Source: Planctomycetota bacterium | Lineage (GTDB): Bacteria; Planctomycetota; Phycisphaerae; Phycisphaerales; UBA1924 | Assembly: GCA_003696675.1 (NCBI GenBank) | Contig: RFGH01000195.1 | Location: forward strand, 1-64,000 | Reading direction: 5' to 3' | DNA: 64,000 nucleotides | Shown: positions 17,464 to 25,141 of the stretch, in pieces | How the letters are laid out: each line of letters starts with the position of its first letter | Numbering within the stretch: position 1 is the stretch's first letter | Position numbers and translations under genes: made by a program | Notes under the pieces: generated by a model | What the model was told of the DNA's origin: nothing | What the model saw: only the letters and a program-made list of their open reading frames with translations | Databases searched by the model: none

Positions 17464-18822
17464 ATGGATTCCGCCTCAAAGCCAAACACGCCCGCGGTCA
17501 CCAAGCGCAAGGCCGCAATCGGCAGTGCGTGGGTGGTCGTGGACTTCAGCAGTGACCAGGTCCTGCGGCTTGTTCGCAACCTGCTCCTCACCCGGCTGAT
17601 CAGCAAAGAGATGCTCGGCCTGCTCGGGCTCGCGAGCATCGTGGTGGATCTGATCGCCAACCTCTCCGAGATGGGGGTTAACCTCTCCATCATGCGCCAG
17701 CGGCGGGAGAACGAGCAGAAGTTCCTCGACACCGCTTGGACCCTAGCGGTCGTCCGTGGCACCTGTGTGTGGCTCGTGGCGTCCGCAATGGCCTATCCGG
17801 CGTCACTCTTCTACAACGAGCCCAAACTGCTTTACGCCGTGCCACTGCTGGCACTCGGAGCGGTCCTGACCGGCGCCTGGTCGACCAAAATCGCGACCAC
17901 GAACCGCGATCTCAAGATTGCCTGGGTCACCTCGGTCAAGCTAGGTGCCAAGCTGATCGGGCTGGCGGCCACAATCGGCTGGGCGCTGCTGGCACCGGAC
18001 AACCTGGGCGTGATCATCGTCGGTCCGCTGCTCGCGGCCACCGTCGTGCTGATCGCATCCTTCGTCTTGCTTCCAGGGCCGAACAATCGTTTCGCTTGGG
18101 ACAAGGAGAGCCTGGAAGATCTCGTCAAGTTTGGTCGGTGGATCTTTGTCAGCACGATCATGACATATCTGATCCGTAAAGGCGACCTGCTGACCGTCGG
18201 CAAACTCCAGGGGACCGCAGAGTTCGCGGTCTACTCGATCGCCTACCAGATCGGGAACATGCCCCCGAAGTTCTACCAAGCGCTTCATAGCAAAATCCTG
18301 TTCCCCATCTTTGCGGACATCAAGGACAAGCCGATCAAGGTCATGCGCCGCCGCATGTTCAAGGTGCGGCTATACCTTCTCCTCGCGTTCTTACCGGCCA
18401 TGTGGCTGCTGATGTTCATCGGGACCTGGCTGATCGACCTGATGTACCCAGACTCGTATATCGAAGCAGGGTGGATGCTCGAACTGCTCGCCGCGGGCAC
18501 CACCGCTCGGCTGGTCTGTGCCAGCGCGGGCGGCATCCTTCTCGCGAAGGGCAACTCGTTCCGATTCATGATCTGGAAGACCGGCGGCGGGCTTATCATG
18601 CTCGCGGGCATGATCATCGGCCTGTACATCGGCAGCCGAACCTCGTATCCCAACGGTGACCTCGCCGGCCTGATCATTGGTATGGGTGCCGGGTACTGGA
18701 TGAACTATCCGCTGCTCGTCTGGACGGTTCGGGGCCACGATGTCTGGCTGCCGAAGCTGGACTTTTCGTTCCTTGGATTATCCGCCGTGTTTATTGTTCT
18801 CCGGTACGCCGTCTTCCCCTGA
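17464..18822 (+). CDS. Oligosaccharide flippase, Wzx-like
   Basis: The 452-residue protein is a polytopic membrane protein of the polysaccharide-transporter (MOP/PST) superfamily, with about 12 hydrophobic helices. The typical N-terminus is SAWVVVDFSSDQVLRLVRNLLLTR, and LLTRLISKEMLGLLGLASIVVDLI follows the family pattern of helix 1-loop-helix 2. It would flip the undecaprenyl-linked repeat unit across the inner membrane. ATG 17464 follows GGAGC; a TTG eight codons upstream is the only alternative. With the Wzy-like and Wzz-like genes it suggests a Wzx/Wzy-dependent pathway. Confidence 0.88.
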   Translation: MDSASKPNTPAVTKRKAAIGSAWVVVDFSSDQVLRLVRNLLLTRLISKEMLGLLGLASIVVDLIANLSEMGVNLSIMRQRRENEQKFLDTAWTLAVVRGTCVWLVASAMAYPASLFYNEPKLLYAVPLLALGAVLTGAWSTKIATTNRDLKIAWVTSVKLGAKLIGLAATIGWALLAPDNLGVIIVGPLLAATVVLIASFVLLPGPNNRFAWDKESLEDLVKFGRWIFVSTIMTYLIRKGDLLTVGKLQGTAEFAVYSIAYQIGNMPPKFYQALHSKILFPIFADIKDKPIKVMRRRMFKVRLYLLLAFLPAMWLLMFIGTWLIDLMYPDSYIEAGWMLELLAAGTTARLVCASAGGILLAKGNSFRFMIWKTGGGLIMLAGMIIGLYIGSRTSYPNGDLAGLIIGMGAGYWMNYPLLVWTVRGHDVWLPKLDFSFLGLSAVFIVLRYAVFP

Positions 18823-18835
18823 TTTCTGGGACAGC

Positions 18836-19591
18836 ATGGCAGGACCGGCAGGAGCGAGGCTCGATTTGACCGCAACCCTCGGCATCACGGGCCCGGCATG
18901 GGCGGCGGTGGCGGTGTTCGCAACACTGCTCGCGATCGCCGTGCTGTGCTACGGGCTGCCGCTGGCAATCAGGGCCTGCCAGACCCGGCGCTGGAGACGC
19001 CGAGGCCGAGGCCTTCTGGCGCTCACCTACGACGACGGTCCCGACCCGACGACCACCCCGGCTGTGCTCGGCGTCCTGCAGGAGTTCGATGCCAAGGCCA
19101 CCTTTTATCTGGTGGGGTTTCGGGCCGAGTCTGCTCCTGATGTGATCGATCGGATGGTGTCTGAAGGCCATGAACTAGCCACCCATACCCATCGCCACAA
19201 GAACGCCTGGAAGGTCGGGCCGATCCGGGAGTTCCGCGACAGCGGGCTGGCCTACCGGACGCTCGCCCCTTGGGTGGGTCCGAAAGCCGCCTATCGCCCA
19301 CCATTCGGAAAAATCTCGCTGCCGACCTGGCTCAGGATGCGGTCGAAGGGGCGCCGTGTGGACTGGTGGACCGTGGCAGCGCTCGATACGCTCGACACCT
19401 TCCCCGCCCCCGAGAGGCTCGCCGAGAAGATCCTCGATCGCGGCGGCCCAGTGGTCCTCATGCATTGCCACCATGCCGAACCCCACAGGAGGGCGTTTGT
19501 CCTGGCTCTGACACGCGAACTGGTGTCCGGGGCGAAGTCCCGGGGAATCCGGCTGGTGACGATGTCGGAGCTGGAGGCATCTTGCCGATGA
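18836..19591 (+). CDS. Membrane-anchored polysaccharide deacetylase (NodB family)
   Basis: The 251-residue protein has one N-terminal transmembrane helix (AAVAVFATLLAIAVLCYGLPLAI) and a carbohydrate esterase 4 / NodB domain. Motif 1 is TYDDGPD, with the catalytic base and a metal Asp; motif 2 is HTHRH, giving the two metal histidines i and i+4; YRPPFGK is motif 3. It probably removes N-acetyl groups from the polysaccharide or from peptidoglycan on the outer face of the membrane. ATG 18836 is 13 bases after the flippase stop, and its own stop overlaps the next start as ATGA. Confidence 0.87.
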   Translation: MAGPAGARLDLTATLGITGPAWAAVAVFATLLAIAVLCYGLPLAIRACQTRRWRRRGRGLLALTYDDGPDPTTTPAVLGVLQEFDAKATFYLVGFRAESAPDVIDRMVSEGHELATHTHRHKNAWKVGPIREFRDSGLAYRTLAPWVGPKAAYRPPFGKISLPTWLRMRSKGRRVDWWTVAALDTLDTFPAPERLAEKILDRGGPVVLMHCHHAEPHRRAFVLALTRELVSGAKSRGIRLVTMSELEASCR

Positions 19592-20616
19592 CCGCTCCAG
19601 CCGTGCGAGTCCGAACCGCCAAACCAGGGGAATGGAATGCACTCATCGACCGGGCGACCCTGGGGACGGTCTATCACCGCGACGCATGGCTGGGTGCGCT
19701 CGAAGATAGCATCGGTGCGCCGATTCTGCGGCTGGTGGCGGAGAACGAATCCGGGCCCGTCGCCGCATGGCCCGTCGGGCTGATCCGCAAAGGCCCGCTG
19801 CGTGTCGCCGGCTCGCCCCTGCCGGGATGGAACACCGCATACCTCGGCCCGGTGTTCCTGGACGGTCGAGCGGCTGACACGGACACGATCCGGCTGCTGC
19901 TGCGGTCCGCACCCCTCCGGAATCCCTCGTTCCTGGCCTTGAGGCTCATGGATACGGACCTCGATCTTCGACCGCTCGGCTTCCGGGAAACCCGCCGATT
20001 CGCGACCTATGAGATGGACCTGACCATCGGCGAAGACTCGCTCTGGTCGGGTCTGAAGAGCACATGCCGCACGCGCATCCGCAAAGGTGAGAAGAACGGG
20101 CTTGAAATCCGGGAGGAGAAGGACGGCTCGTACCTCGATGACTTCTATCGCATGGCGGAGGATGTGTTCGCCAAGTCCAACCAACGCCCCCCTTACTCTC
20201 GACGCTTTCTGGAACAGATCGAGCAACGGCTCCGCCCCGCCGGTGAACTCTTGGTCACCTCGGCGTTTCTCGGAAACACTCGTGTCGCGACCCTCATCAT
20301 CCCGCATGACAGCAGAGTCGCCATGTACTTCGCTGGGGGCACCCATGCCGAATATCTGAGCCTTGCTCCCAACAACCTCCTGCACTGGCGCACCATGATG
20401 CTGTGCATGCAGCGCGGCCTTCAGACATACGATTTCATCTCGAATCGCGGCTCTCCCGGGAAGTTCAAGAGCACCTTTTCTCCACGCGAGCGCGTCAGTT
20501 GCGTGCATTGGGAGCGAGCATCAAACCCGCTCGTCAAGTTCGCTCGCGACCGGTTCGAGCAATGGGCGCGACGGAAGCGGGCGGTCCGATTGGGCGGCAA
20601 GGAGGATGCGTCGTGA
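19588..20616 (+). CDS. FemAB/BioF2-like GNAT acyltransferase
   Basis: The 342-residue protein looks like a FemAB-type N-acyltransferase: GTVYHRDAWLGAL, the GPVAAWPVGLIRKGPLRV strand pair, TCRTRIRKGEKNGLEIR and a second GNAT half (VATLIIPHDSRVAMYFAGGTH) ending with HWRTMMLCMQRGLQTYDF. Relatives in polysaccharide and exosortase loci transfer acyl or aminoacyl groups to sugars or lipid-linked intermediates. It lies in the overlapping chain after the deacetylase, so re-acylation of a freed amino sugar is a reasonable guess. Confidence 0.8.
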   Translation: MTAPAVRVRTAKPGEWNALIDRATLGTVYHRDAWLGALEDSIGAPILRLVAENESGPVAAWPVGLIRKGPLRVAGSPLPGWNTAYLGPVFLDGRAADTDTIRLLLRSAPLRNPSFLALRLMDTDLDLRPLGFRETRRFATYEMDLTIGEDSLWSGLKSTCRTRIRKGEKNGLEIREEKDGSYLDDFYRMAEDVFAKSNQRPPYSRRFLEQIEQRLRPAGELLVTSAFLGNTRVATLIIPHDSRVAMYFAGGTHAEYLSLAPNNLLHWRTMMLCMQRGLQTYDFISNRGSPGKFKSTFSPRERVSCVHWERASNPLVKFARDRFEQWARRKRAVRLGGKEDAS

Positions 20617-21272
20617 GCGTCCACGAACCACGGACCGTGCGCATCGAGCCCGCGACGCCTCAAGACGCGGCGGCCATCGCCCAACTGTGCAAGGCTACAT
20701 TCCCTGGCGCGCCAGAATGGCGAGCGCCGATGTTCCTGGTACGATCATGGTGGCAGCAGGTCATACATTCAAACCGTTGTCCGGTTTGGGTGGCTCGTGA
20801 TGGTCAGTCAGCCATTCGTGGATTCGTCGTCGACGCAGCGGATGGCACATGGTGGCGACGGATGCTACGGAGAGGCCCGCACTCCAAAGCCTCCAAAGCG
20901 TTCACGGCTTTGGCGCATCCAGGCATAGTACGATCTCGGCTGAGAAAACGATCCAAGGGAAGAAAGGCACAATCTGCACTGGCTGATCACCAAACTTCCA
21001 TCGCGAGCAAGCCTTGCGTGCAAGGAACACGATATATGGGACTGCTTCTGGTAGATCCAGATGCAAGAGGCACAGGAATCGCCGACCTGCTTCTGGTCAC
21101 TGCCGAGCGAGCCGCGATCAGCCGCGGCCACACTCTGTTGCGGGTGCATGTCGACGCACGCAATCAGCGTGGCCAGAAGTTCTACGCCAGGAACGGGTAT
21201 CAACTGATCGGCATTGACAAAGGCTCTGCCATCCTCCTGAAGCGAATCATTAGTCGCGAGGAAGCCGTGTGA
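20613..21272 (+). CDS. GNAT-family N-acetyltransferase
   Basis: The 219-residue protein has a single GNAT fold. The acetyl-CoA site is in the LLLVDPDARGTGIADLLLVTAE segment (about 145-165), with the RGTGIA pyrophosphate loop, and is followed by VHVDARNQRGQKFYARNGYQLIG. The middle (about 75-125) holds a basic, poorly conserved insertion, perhaps a substrate-binding lid. GTG 20613 overlaps the previous stop as GTGA, with GGAGG eight bases upstream. The substrate is unknown, but an amino sugar of the exported polymer is likely from context. Confidence 0.82.
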   Translation: MSVHEPRTVRIEPATPQDAAAIAQLCKATFPGAPEWRAPMFLVRSWWQQVIHSNRCPVWVARDGQSAIRGFVVDAADGTWWRRMLRRGPHSKASKAFTALAHPGIVRSRLRKRSKGRKAQSALADHQTSIASKPCVQGTRYMGLLLVDPDARGTGIADLLLVTAERAAISRGHTLLRVHVDARNQRGQKFYARNGYQLIGIDKGSAILLKRIISREEAV

Positions 21273-22627
21273 ACTCTCTCGGGGTGATCAATCTAATCCT
21301 GTTTATAGTAATTGCCCCTATAGCAGTCGCTCTGTTTCGCAGCATCCGTGCGATCATGCTGATTATTGCGGCCGGATGGCTTACCCTATCGCCCCGTGCA
21401 GGGCTCGCAGTATCCGGCCTTCCAGAGCTCACCAAAGACTTTGCGGTCAGTTATGGCGTTGCGATCGGTGTGCTACTGTTCCGAAGCGATGTCCTCCGAG
21501 GATTCCGGATAAGAGCAATCGACGCTTTCGCCTGCATATGGATTTTTGCACCCGGAGTCAGTTCGATCGCGAATGGACTGGGGACCTGGGACGCATTGTC
21601 CGAGATTTATGGACATTTATTCAGATGGGGCGTTCCATATTTTTTAGGGCGTGTTGCGATTCGATCGCTGGATGATGTGCGTGAGTGCGCCATCGGCGTG
21701 CTTCTTGCCGGAATGGTCGCGGCACCATTATGCCTATTGGAAATTCGACTAAGCCCGCAGTTGCATCGCTGGGTGTACGGCATACACCAAGCCCCGTTTC
21801 ATATGACGATGCGGCTGGGCGGGTACCGTCCAATGCTGATGTTCCGCCACGGAATCGAAGTCGGCACTTGGATGGCCTGCGCTACTGCCGTAGCCTGCTG
21901 GTTTGCCATGATCACTCCGAGGAAGAAGACCGCTCGCATACCACACATCGCCATCGCGATCGGCATGACTTTCACCACCCTGATTTGCAGGTCACTAGGA
22001 TCAATCGCACTACTATGCGGCACCGTTTGCACTGCGTTTATTTTTCGTTCCAGCAGGGCGAAGATTCTTCTCATAAGTCTCTTTCTTGCAACTCCCGGCT
22101 ATGTCGGTGTCCGAGCGAGCGGCCTTTGGAGTCCCGAAGGAATCGCCGAATGGATCGAAAAGAATATCGATGCCGATAGGGCAGAATCGCTGCGCGGACG
22201 CATCATCCAGGAGGTGGAACTGGGTTCCAAAGCAAGGGACCAAGCGCTTTTCGGCTGGGGCGGGCACAATCGTTTCCGTGTTTTCGACGATTACGGGGAG
22301 GCCACGACCGCGGTCGACGCTCTTTGGCTCATCGCCTTTGGCAAAAACGGCTTGTTTGGTCTGGTTGGGCTGTACGGGATGCTGTGCGTACCCGCGCTAA
22401 TCATACTGCGTCGCGTACCCGCCAAGCTGCTGTTGCACCCAAACATGGCCGGTGTTGTGGGAATCATGCTCGCGTTGGCAATCGCCAACGGAGACTCACT
22501 CCAGAACGCCTTCTTCTCCCCGCTCATGATGGTCGGTGCGGGTGCGCTCGCCACCACCGCCGTTTCGCTACGATCTTGGCTGCCGAGGCCGCAGCCTCCG
22601 ATGCCCGCCCCGAGGAGTTCGCCGTGA
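21269..22627 (+). CDS. O-antigen ligase/polymerase-like membrane protein (Wzy-like)
   Basis: The 452-residue protein is highly hydrophobic, with about 11 helices and a periplasmic loop (about 285-345) containing RGRIIQEVELGSKARDQALFGWGGHNRF, as in Wzy_C/WaaL-type ligases and polymerases. These join lipid-linked repeats to each other or to an acceptor outside the membrane. GTG 21269 overlaps the preceding stop as GTGA. Its codon use is less GC-biased at the start than its neighbours, as often seen in Wzy genes. Polymerase and ligase roles cannot be separated by sequence. Confidence 0.83.
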   Translation: MNSLGVINLILFIVIAPIAVALFRSIRAIMLIIAAGWLTLSPRAGLAVSGLPELTKDFAVSYGVAIGVLLFRSDVLRGFRIRAIDAFACIWIFAPGVSSIANGLGTWDALSEIYGHLFRWGVPYFLGRVAIRSLDDVRECAIGVLLAGMVAAPLCLLEIRLSPQLHRWVYGIHQAPFHMTMRLGGYRPMLMFRHGIEVGTWMACATAVACWFAMITPRKKTARIPHIAIAIGMTFTTLICRSLGSIALLCGTVCTAFIFRSSRAKILLISLFLATPGYVGVRASGLWSPEGIAEWIEKNIDADRAESLRGRIIQEVELGSKARDQALFGWGGHNRFRVFDDYGEATTAVDALWLIAFGKNGLFGLVGLYGMLCVPALIILRRVPAKLLLHPNMAGVVGIMLALAIANGDSLQNAFFSPLMMVGAGALATTAVSLRSWLPRPQPPMPAPRSSP

Positions 22628-23118
22628 ATGTGACCGCTCCCTCCCGATTCGATGGACCCGTCGCCGAGGCCTTCCGAAAGGCGACCTCCGATCGAACACC
22701 GCTTTTCGTTCCGACCGTTCACTATGCCGACGATCGTGGCTGGTCCTTGATGAATCAGCTCCAGGGCGTCATGTCCGGGGATGGGCAGGTCAACTTCTCG
22801 GTGCAGTACCCCGGCGTGGTCAAGGCGTGGCACCGTCACACCAAACAGACGGACTTCTGGATGTGCTTGGTCGGACACATCAAGGTTGGGGTCTTGGATC
22901 AGGATTCGGGCCGCGCCTGGTCCATCGTGATCGGCGAGAAACGGCCGGGCGTGGTGATCATCCCACCTCCACTCTGGCACGGCGCCGCCACGGTCGGAAA
23001 CGAGCAGGCAGGGCTCCTGTATTATGTCACCCATGCGTACGACCCCGCCAACCCCGATGAGGAACGGACCCCTCCCGACGCGTTCAGCGGCTTCCCCTGG
23101 CATGTCGAACACCGCTGA
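22624..23118 (+). CDS. RmlC-like dTDP-sugar 3,5-epimerase family protein
   Basis: The 164-residue protein has the cupin fold of dTDP-4-dehydrorhamnose 3,5-epimerase. It contains the YADDRGWSLMNQL segment, the sugar-contacting VNFSVQYPGVVKAWHRHTKQTDFW, and IPPPLWHGAATVGNEQAGLLYYVTHAYDPANPDE, whose YDP..PDE end is typical. The usual catalytic H-D pair corresponds to His in WHRH and a downstream acid, but GxLHxQ is changed, so activity on a different keto sugar is possible. GTG 22624 overlaps the Wzy-like stop. An RmlD homologue follows 11 bases later. Confidence 0.78.
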   Translation: MNVTAPSRFDGPVAEAFRKATSDRTPLFVPTVHYADDRGWSLMNQLQGVMSGDGQVNFSVQYPGVVKAWHRHTKQTDFWMCLVGHIKVGVLDQDSGRAWSIVIGEKRPGVVIIPPPLWHGAATVGNEQAGLLYYVTHAYDPANPDEERTPPDAFSGFPWHVEHR

Positions 23119-23129
23119 GAACCCATCGA

Positions 23130-24002
23130 ATGACGGACAACCCCATCCAACGAGCCATGCCCCGTCAGGCCGTAATCTTGGGCGGCACGGGCATGGTCGG
23201 TCGGGCGTGGCACGGGCTGCTGACCGCGCACCGCGTGCCGCATCGCGTTCTCAGCCGGCCCGAAATCGATCTCCTCGAGCCGGCTTCACTCGCTTCGGCC
23301 ATCGATGAACGGGATGAACTGATCATCAACGCGGCCGCGTGGACCGATGTAGACGGGGCCGAATCAGCCGAGTCCGATGCAACCCGAGCCAACGGCGAGG
23401 CCGTGGGCGTTCTGGCCGACCGGGCGGCAAGGACCGGCGCCACACTGCTGCACTACAGCACCGATTATGTCTTCTCGGGTCACGCTGAGTCCCCCTATCC
23501 AGTCGATGCCCCGATCCATCCTGTCAACGCATATGGCCGATCTAAAGCGGTGGGCGAACGCCTGCTGATCGCATCCGGCTGTGACCATCTCCTGCTCCGG
23601 ACGAGCTGGGTCTATGCCCCTTGGGGCCGCAACTTCGTCCGAACGATTGCTTCGCTTTCGGCCGATCGCGACGAGCTTCGCGTGGTCGATGACCAGCGTG
23701 GCCGCCCAACTTCGGCCGAGTCACTCGCAGTGACATCGCTGGCGATCTACCTCGCAGGGGGACGGGGTGTGTTCCACGCGACCGATGCCGGGGAGTGCAC
23801 TTGGCACGAGTTCGCGACGGAGATCGTGACGCTGCTCCGGCGACGATGCCGCGTGCTGCCGTGCTCGTCCGATGCGTTCCCACGCCCAGCCATGCGTCCG
23901 GCGTACAGCGTGCTCGATCTGAGTCTGACAGAGCAACTCATCGGCCCGCGCACGCACTGGCGTGTGAGCTTGGCCCGTGTGATCGAACGCCTGGGTGCGT
24001 GA
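23130..24002 (+). CDS. rfbD: dTDP-4-dehydrorhamnose reductase (RmlD family)
   Basis: The 290-residue protein is a short-chain dehydrogenase-type reductase that finishes dTDP-L-rhamnose synthesis using NAD(P)H. Visible are the Rossmann motif ILGGTGMVGRAW (about 15-26), INAAAWTDVDGAE (substrate site), the STDYVFSG strand, and the catalytic YGRSK motif followed by RTSWVYAPWGRNF. RmlA and RmlB are not in the window, so they must be elsewhere if rhamnose is made. The start ATG 23130 could also be the internal ATG nine codons on. A bidirectional terminator lies 45 bases downstream. Confidence 0.9.
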   Translation: MTDNPIQRAMPRQAVILGGTGMVGRAWHGLLTAHRVPHRVLSRPEIDLLEPASLASAIDERDELIINAAAWTDVDGAESAESDATRANGEAVGVLADRAARTGATLLHYSTDYVFSGHAESPYPVDAPIHPVNAYGRSKAVGERLLIASGCDHLLLRTSWVYAPWGRNFVRTIASLSADRDELRVVDDQRGRPTSAESLAVTSLAIYLAGGRGVFHATDAGECTWHEFATEIVTLLRRRCRVLPCSSDAFPRPAMRPAYSVLDLSLTEQLIGPRTHWRVSLARVIERLGA

Positions 24003-24046
24003 CACCGGGGCTCGGCCCTGATCCGGTGTGATCAGAACAAAAGACA

Positions 24047-24074
24047 ACACGGGGAGGCCGAAGCCTCCCCGTGT
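24047..24074. terminator. Bidirectional hairpin terminator between convergent genes
   Basis: A perfect 12-bp stem, ACACGGGGAGGC and GCCTCCCCGTGT, encloses a CGAA loop. It lies between the rfbD stop (24002) and the stop of the minus-strand exosortase-substrate gene (24100). There is no long T-run, but stem stability and position make a bidirectional terminator likely. Confidence 0.75.
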
Positions 24075-24099
24075 GATCGGTTGCATGGACTGACCGGAA

Positions 24100-24786
24100 T
24101 CAGCCGCGGCGACGCAGGCGGGCGCCCGCGAGGCCACCGAGCATCGCCAGCCCGGCGAGGGCGGCGGTCGGGAGCGGGACCACATAGAGCTGATCCTGCG
24201 CGTCGGCGTTGGTCATGGCGGCCAGACCCTTCACGCGGGCAAACGGATCGAGGGCGGCTTCGGCCTCAAGGGCGGCCATCGCGGCGATGGTGTTGTTAGT
24301 GTTGCCAACGACGGTCGAACCGTCGAAGAGGACCTTCCAGATCATGCCCTGGATCGCGGCGAGCTCGGTCTGTCCGGCGGAGGCCGCCGACAGGTCAGCG
24401 TTGATCCAGCCCAGACGGATCGCCGCAGCGACGACCGCGTGGACTTCCTGAGCATCGCCGGCACCGTAGGGCAGGCCGCCGTTGCTGGAGGATGGGTTCG
24501 GAGCCTCAGAGAGCTTCTGGATGGTCCAGCTTTCAGGGCTGCGGCTGGTGTTCTGCAGCTCGATGCAGAAGGTGTAAAAGGTCTGGTTCCTGAACTGACC
24601 GACCGCCACGGAGGGAATCGGGCCGGTGTAGGTGTGCTGCATGTGACCGGCGTTGTAAGCAACACCGTCGATCAGAACGGCGTTGTTGCGTCCGATCAGA
24701 GCATCGAACTCGGCGTCGAAGTCCGCCGCCGTTGCGAACCCGGCCGCAAGACCGAGCGCCAGCACGCTGATGCGAATGTTTTCCAT
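24100..24786 (-). CDS. Secreted exosortase-substrate-like protein (VPxP C-terminal anchor)
   Basis: The 228-residue protein has an N-terminal signal peptide (MENIRISVLALGLAAGFATAA) and ends in a tripartite sorting tail: VVPLPTA, a hydrophobic helix (ALAGLAMLGGLAGA) and RLRRRG. This matches PEP-CTERM architecture with PLP in place of PEP. The body is acidic/neutral, with FYTFCIELQNTSRS reminiscent of thioester-like or choice-of-anchor domains; no enzyme motif is seen. ATG 24786 follows an AGGA site; the frame is open to 24828. It lies downstream of the exosortase block and could be its local substrate. Confidence 0.8.
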   Translation of the reverse strand: MENIRISVLALGLAAGFATAADFDAEFDALIGRNNAVLIDGVAYNAGHMQHTYTGPIPSVAVGQFRNQTFYTFCIELQNTSRSPESWTIQKLSEAPNPSSSNGGLPYGAGDAQEVHAVVAAAIRLGWINADLSAASAGQTELAAIQGMIWKVLFDGSTVVGNTNNTIAAMAALEAEAALDPFARVKGLAAMTNADAQDQLYVVPLPTAALAGLAMLGGLAGARLRRRG

Positions 24787-25141
24787 GTTTCCTGTCCTCT
24801 CTCGAAAGAACGATCCCGGAAGCACCATGTTCCGCCAACCCTGTTCCTCGCCGTCTCACCCCAGCGGAGCATTTCAGGATTCGCGGCTCTCCACCTTCCC
24901 CATGGAGAGTATCAGTACAGTGTTGCCCCATTCCTGGGGTGTCCGCAGATGGAGCGGAGGCCCTTTACCGCAGTCACGCAGACTGAAAAAAAGAGATTCC
25001 CCGCCATCCTGACTGTATGAGCATACCCGCTCACGGCCGGAAGTCGAGCAAAACTCCCTACTTCGCCGATTTCCCTCAGAACGGAGGACCGAATAGTTTT
25101 CGTTGTGAACACAGACTTTCGGCGCTCGGCCGGGCGAGGTC
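24787..25141. other. Intergenic region upstream of the exosortase-substrate gene
   Basis: These 355 bases lie between the stop of the TPR gene and the start of the minus-strand substrate gene. They contain a small hairpin (CCCCA-TTCC-TGGGG, 24926-24939), an A-run at 24986-24992 beside a weak CAGTC/GACTG stem, and a short GTATG-AG-CATAC palindrome (25015-25026). The promoter of the substrate gene must be here. No coding gene is convincing. Confidence 0.5.

Noticed and set aside
24986..25026. A-run with nearby palindrome as a terminator for the TPR gene
   Set aside because: The stems are only five bases and not next to a T-run in the correct orientation.
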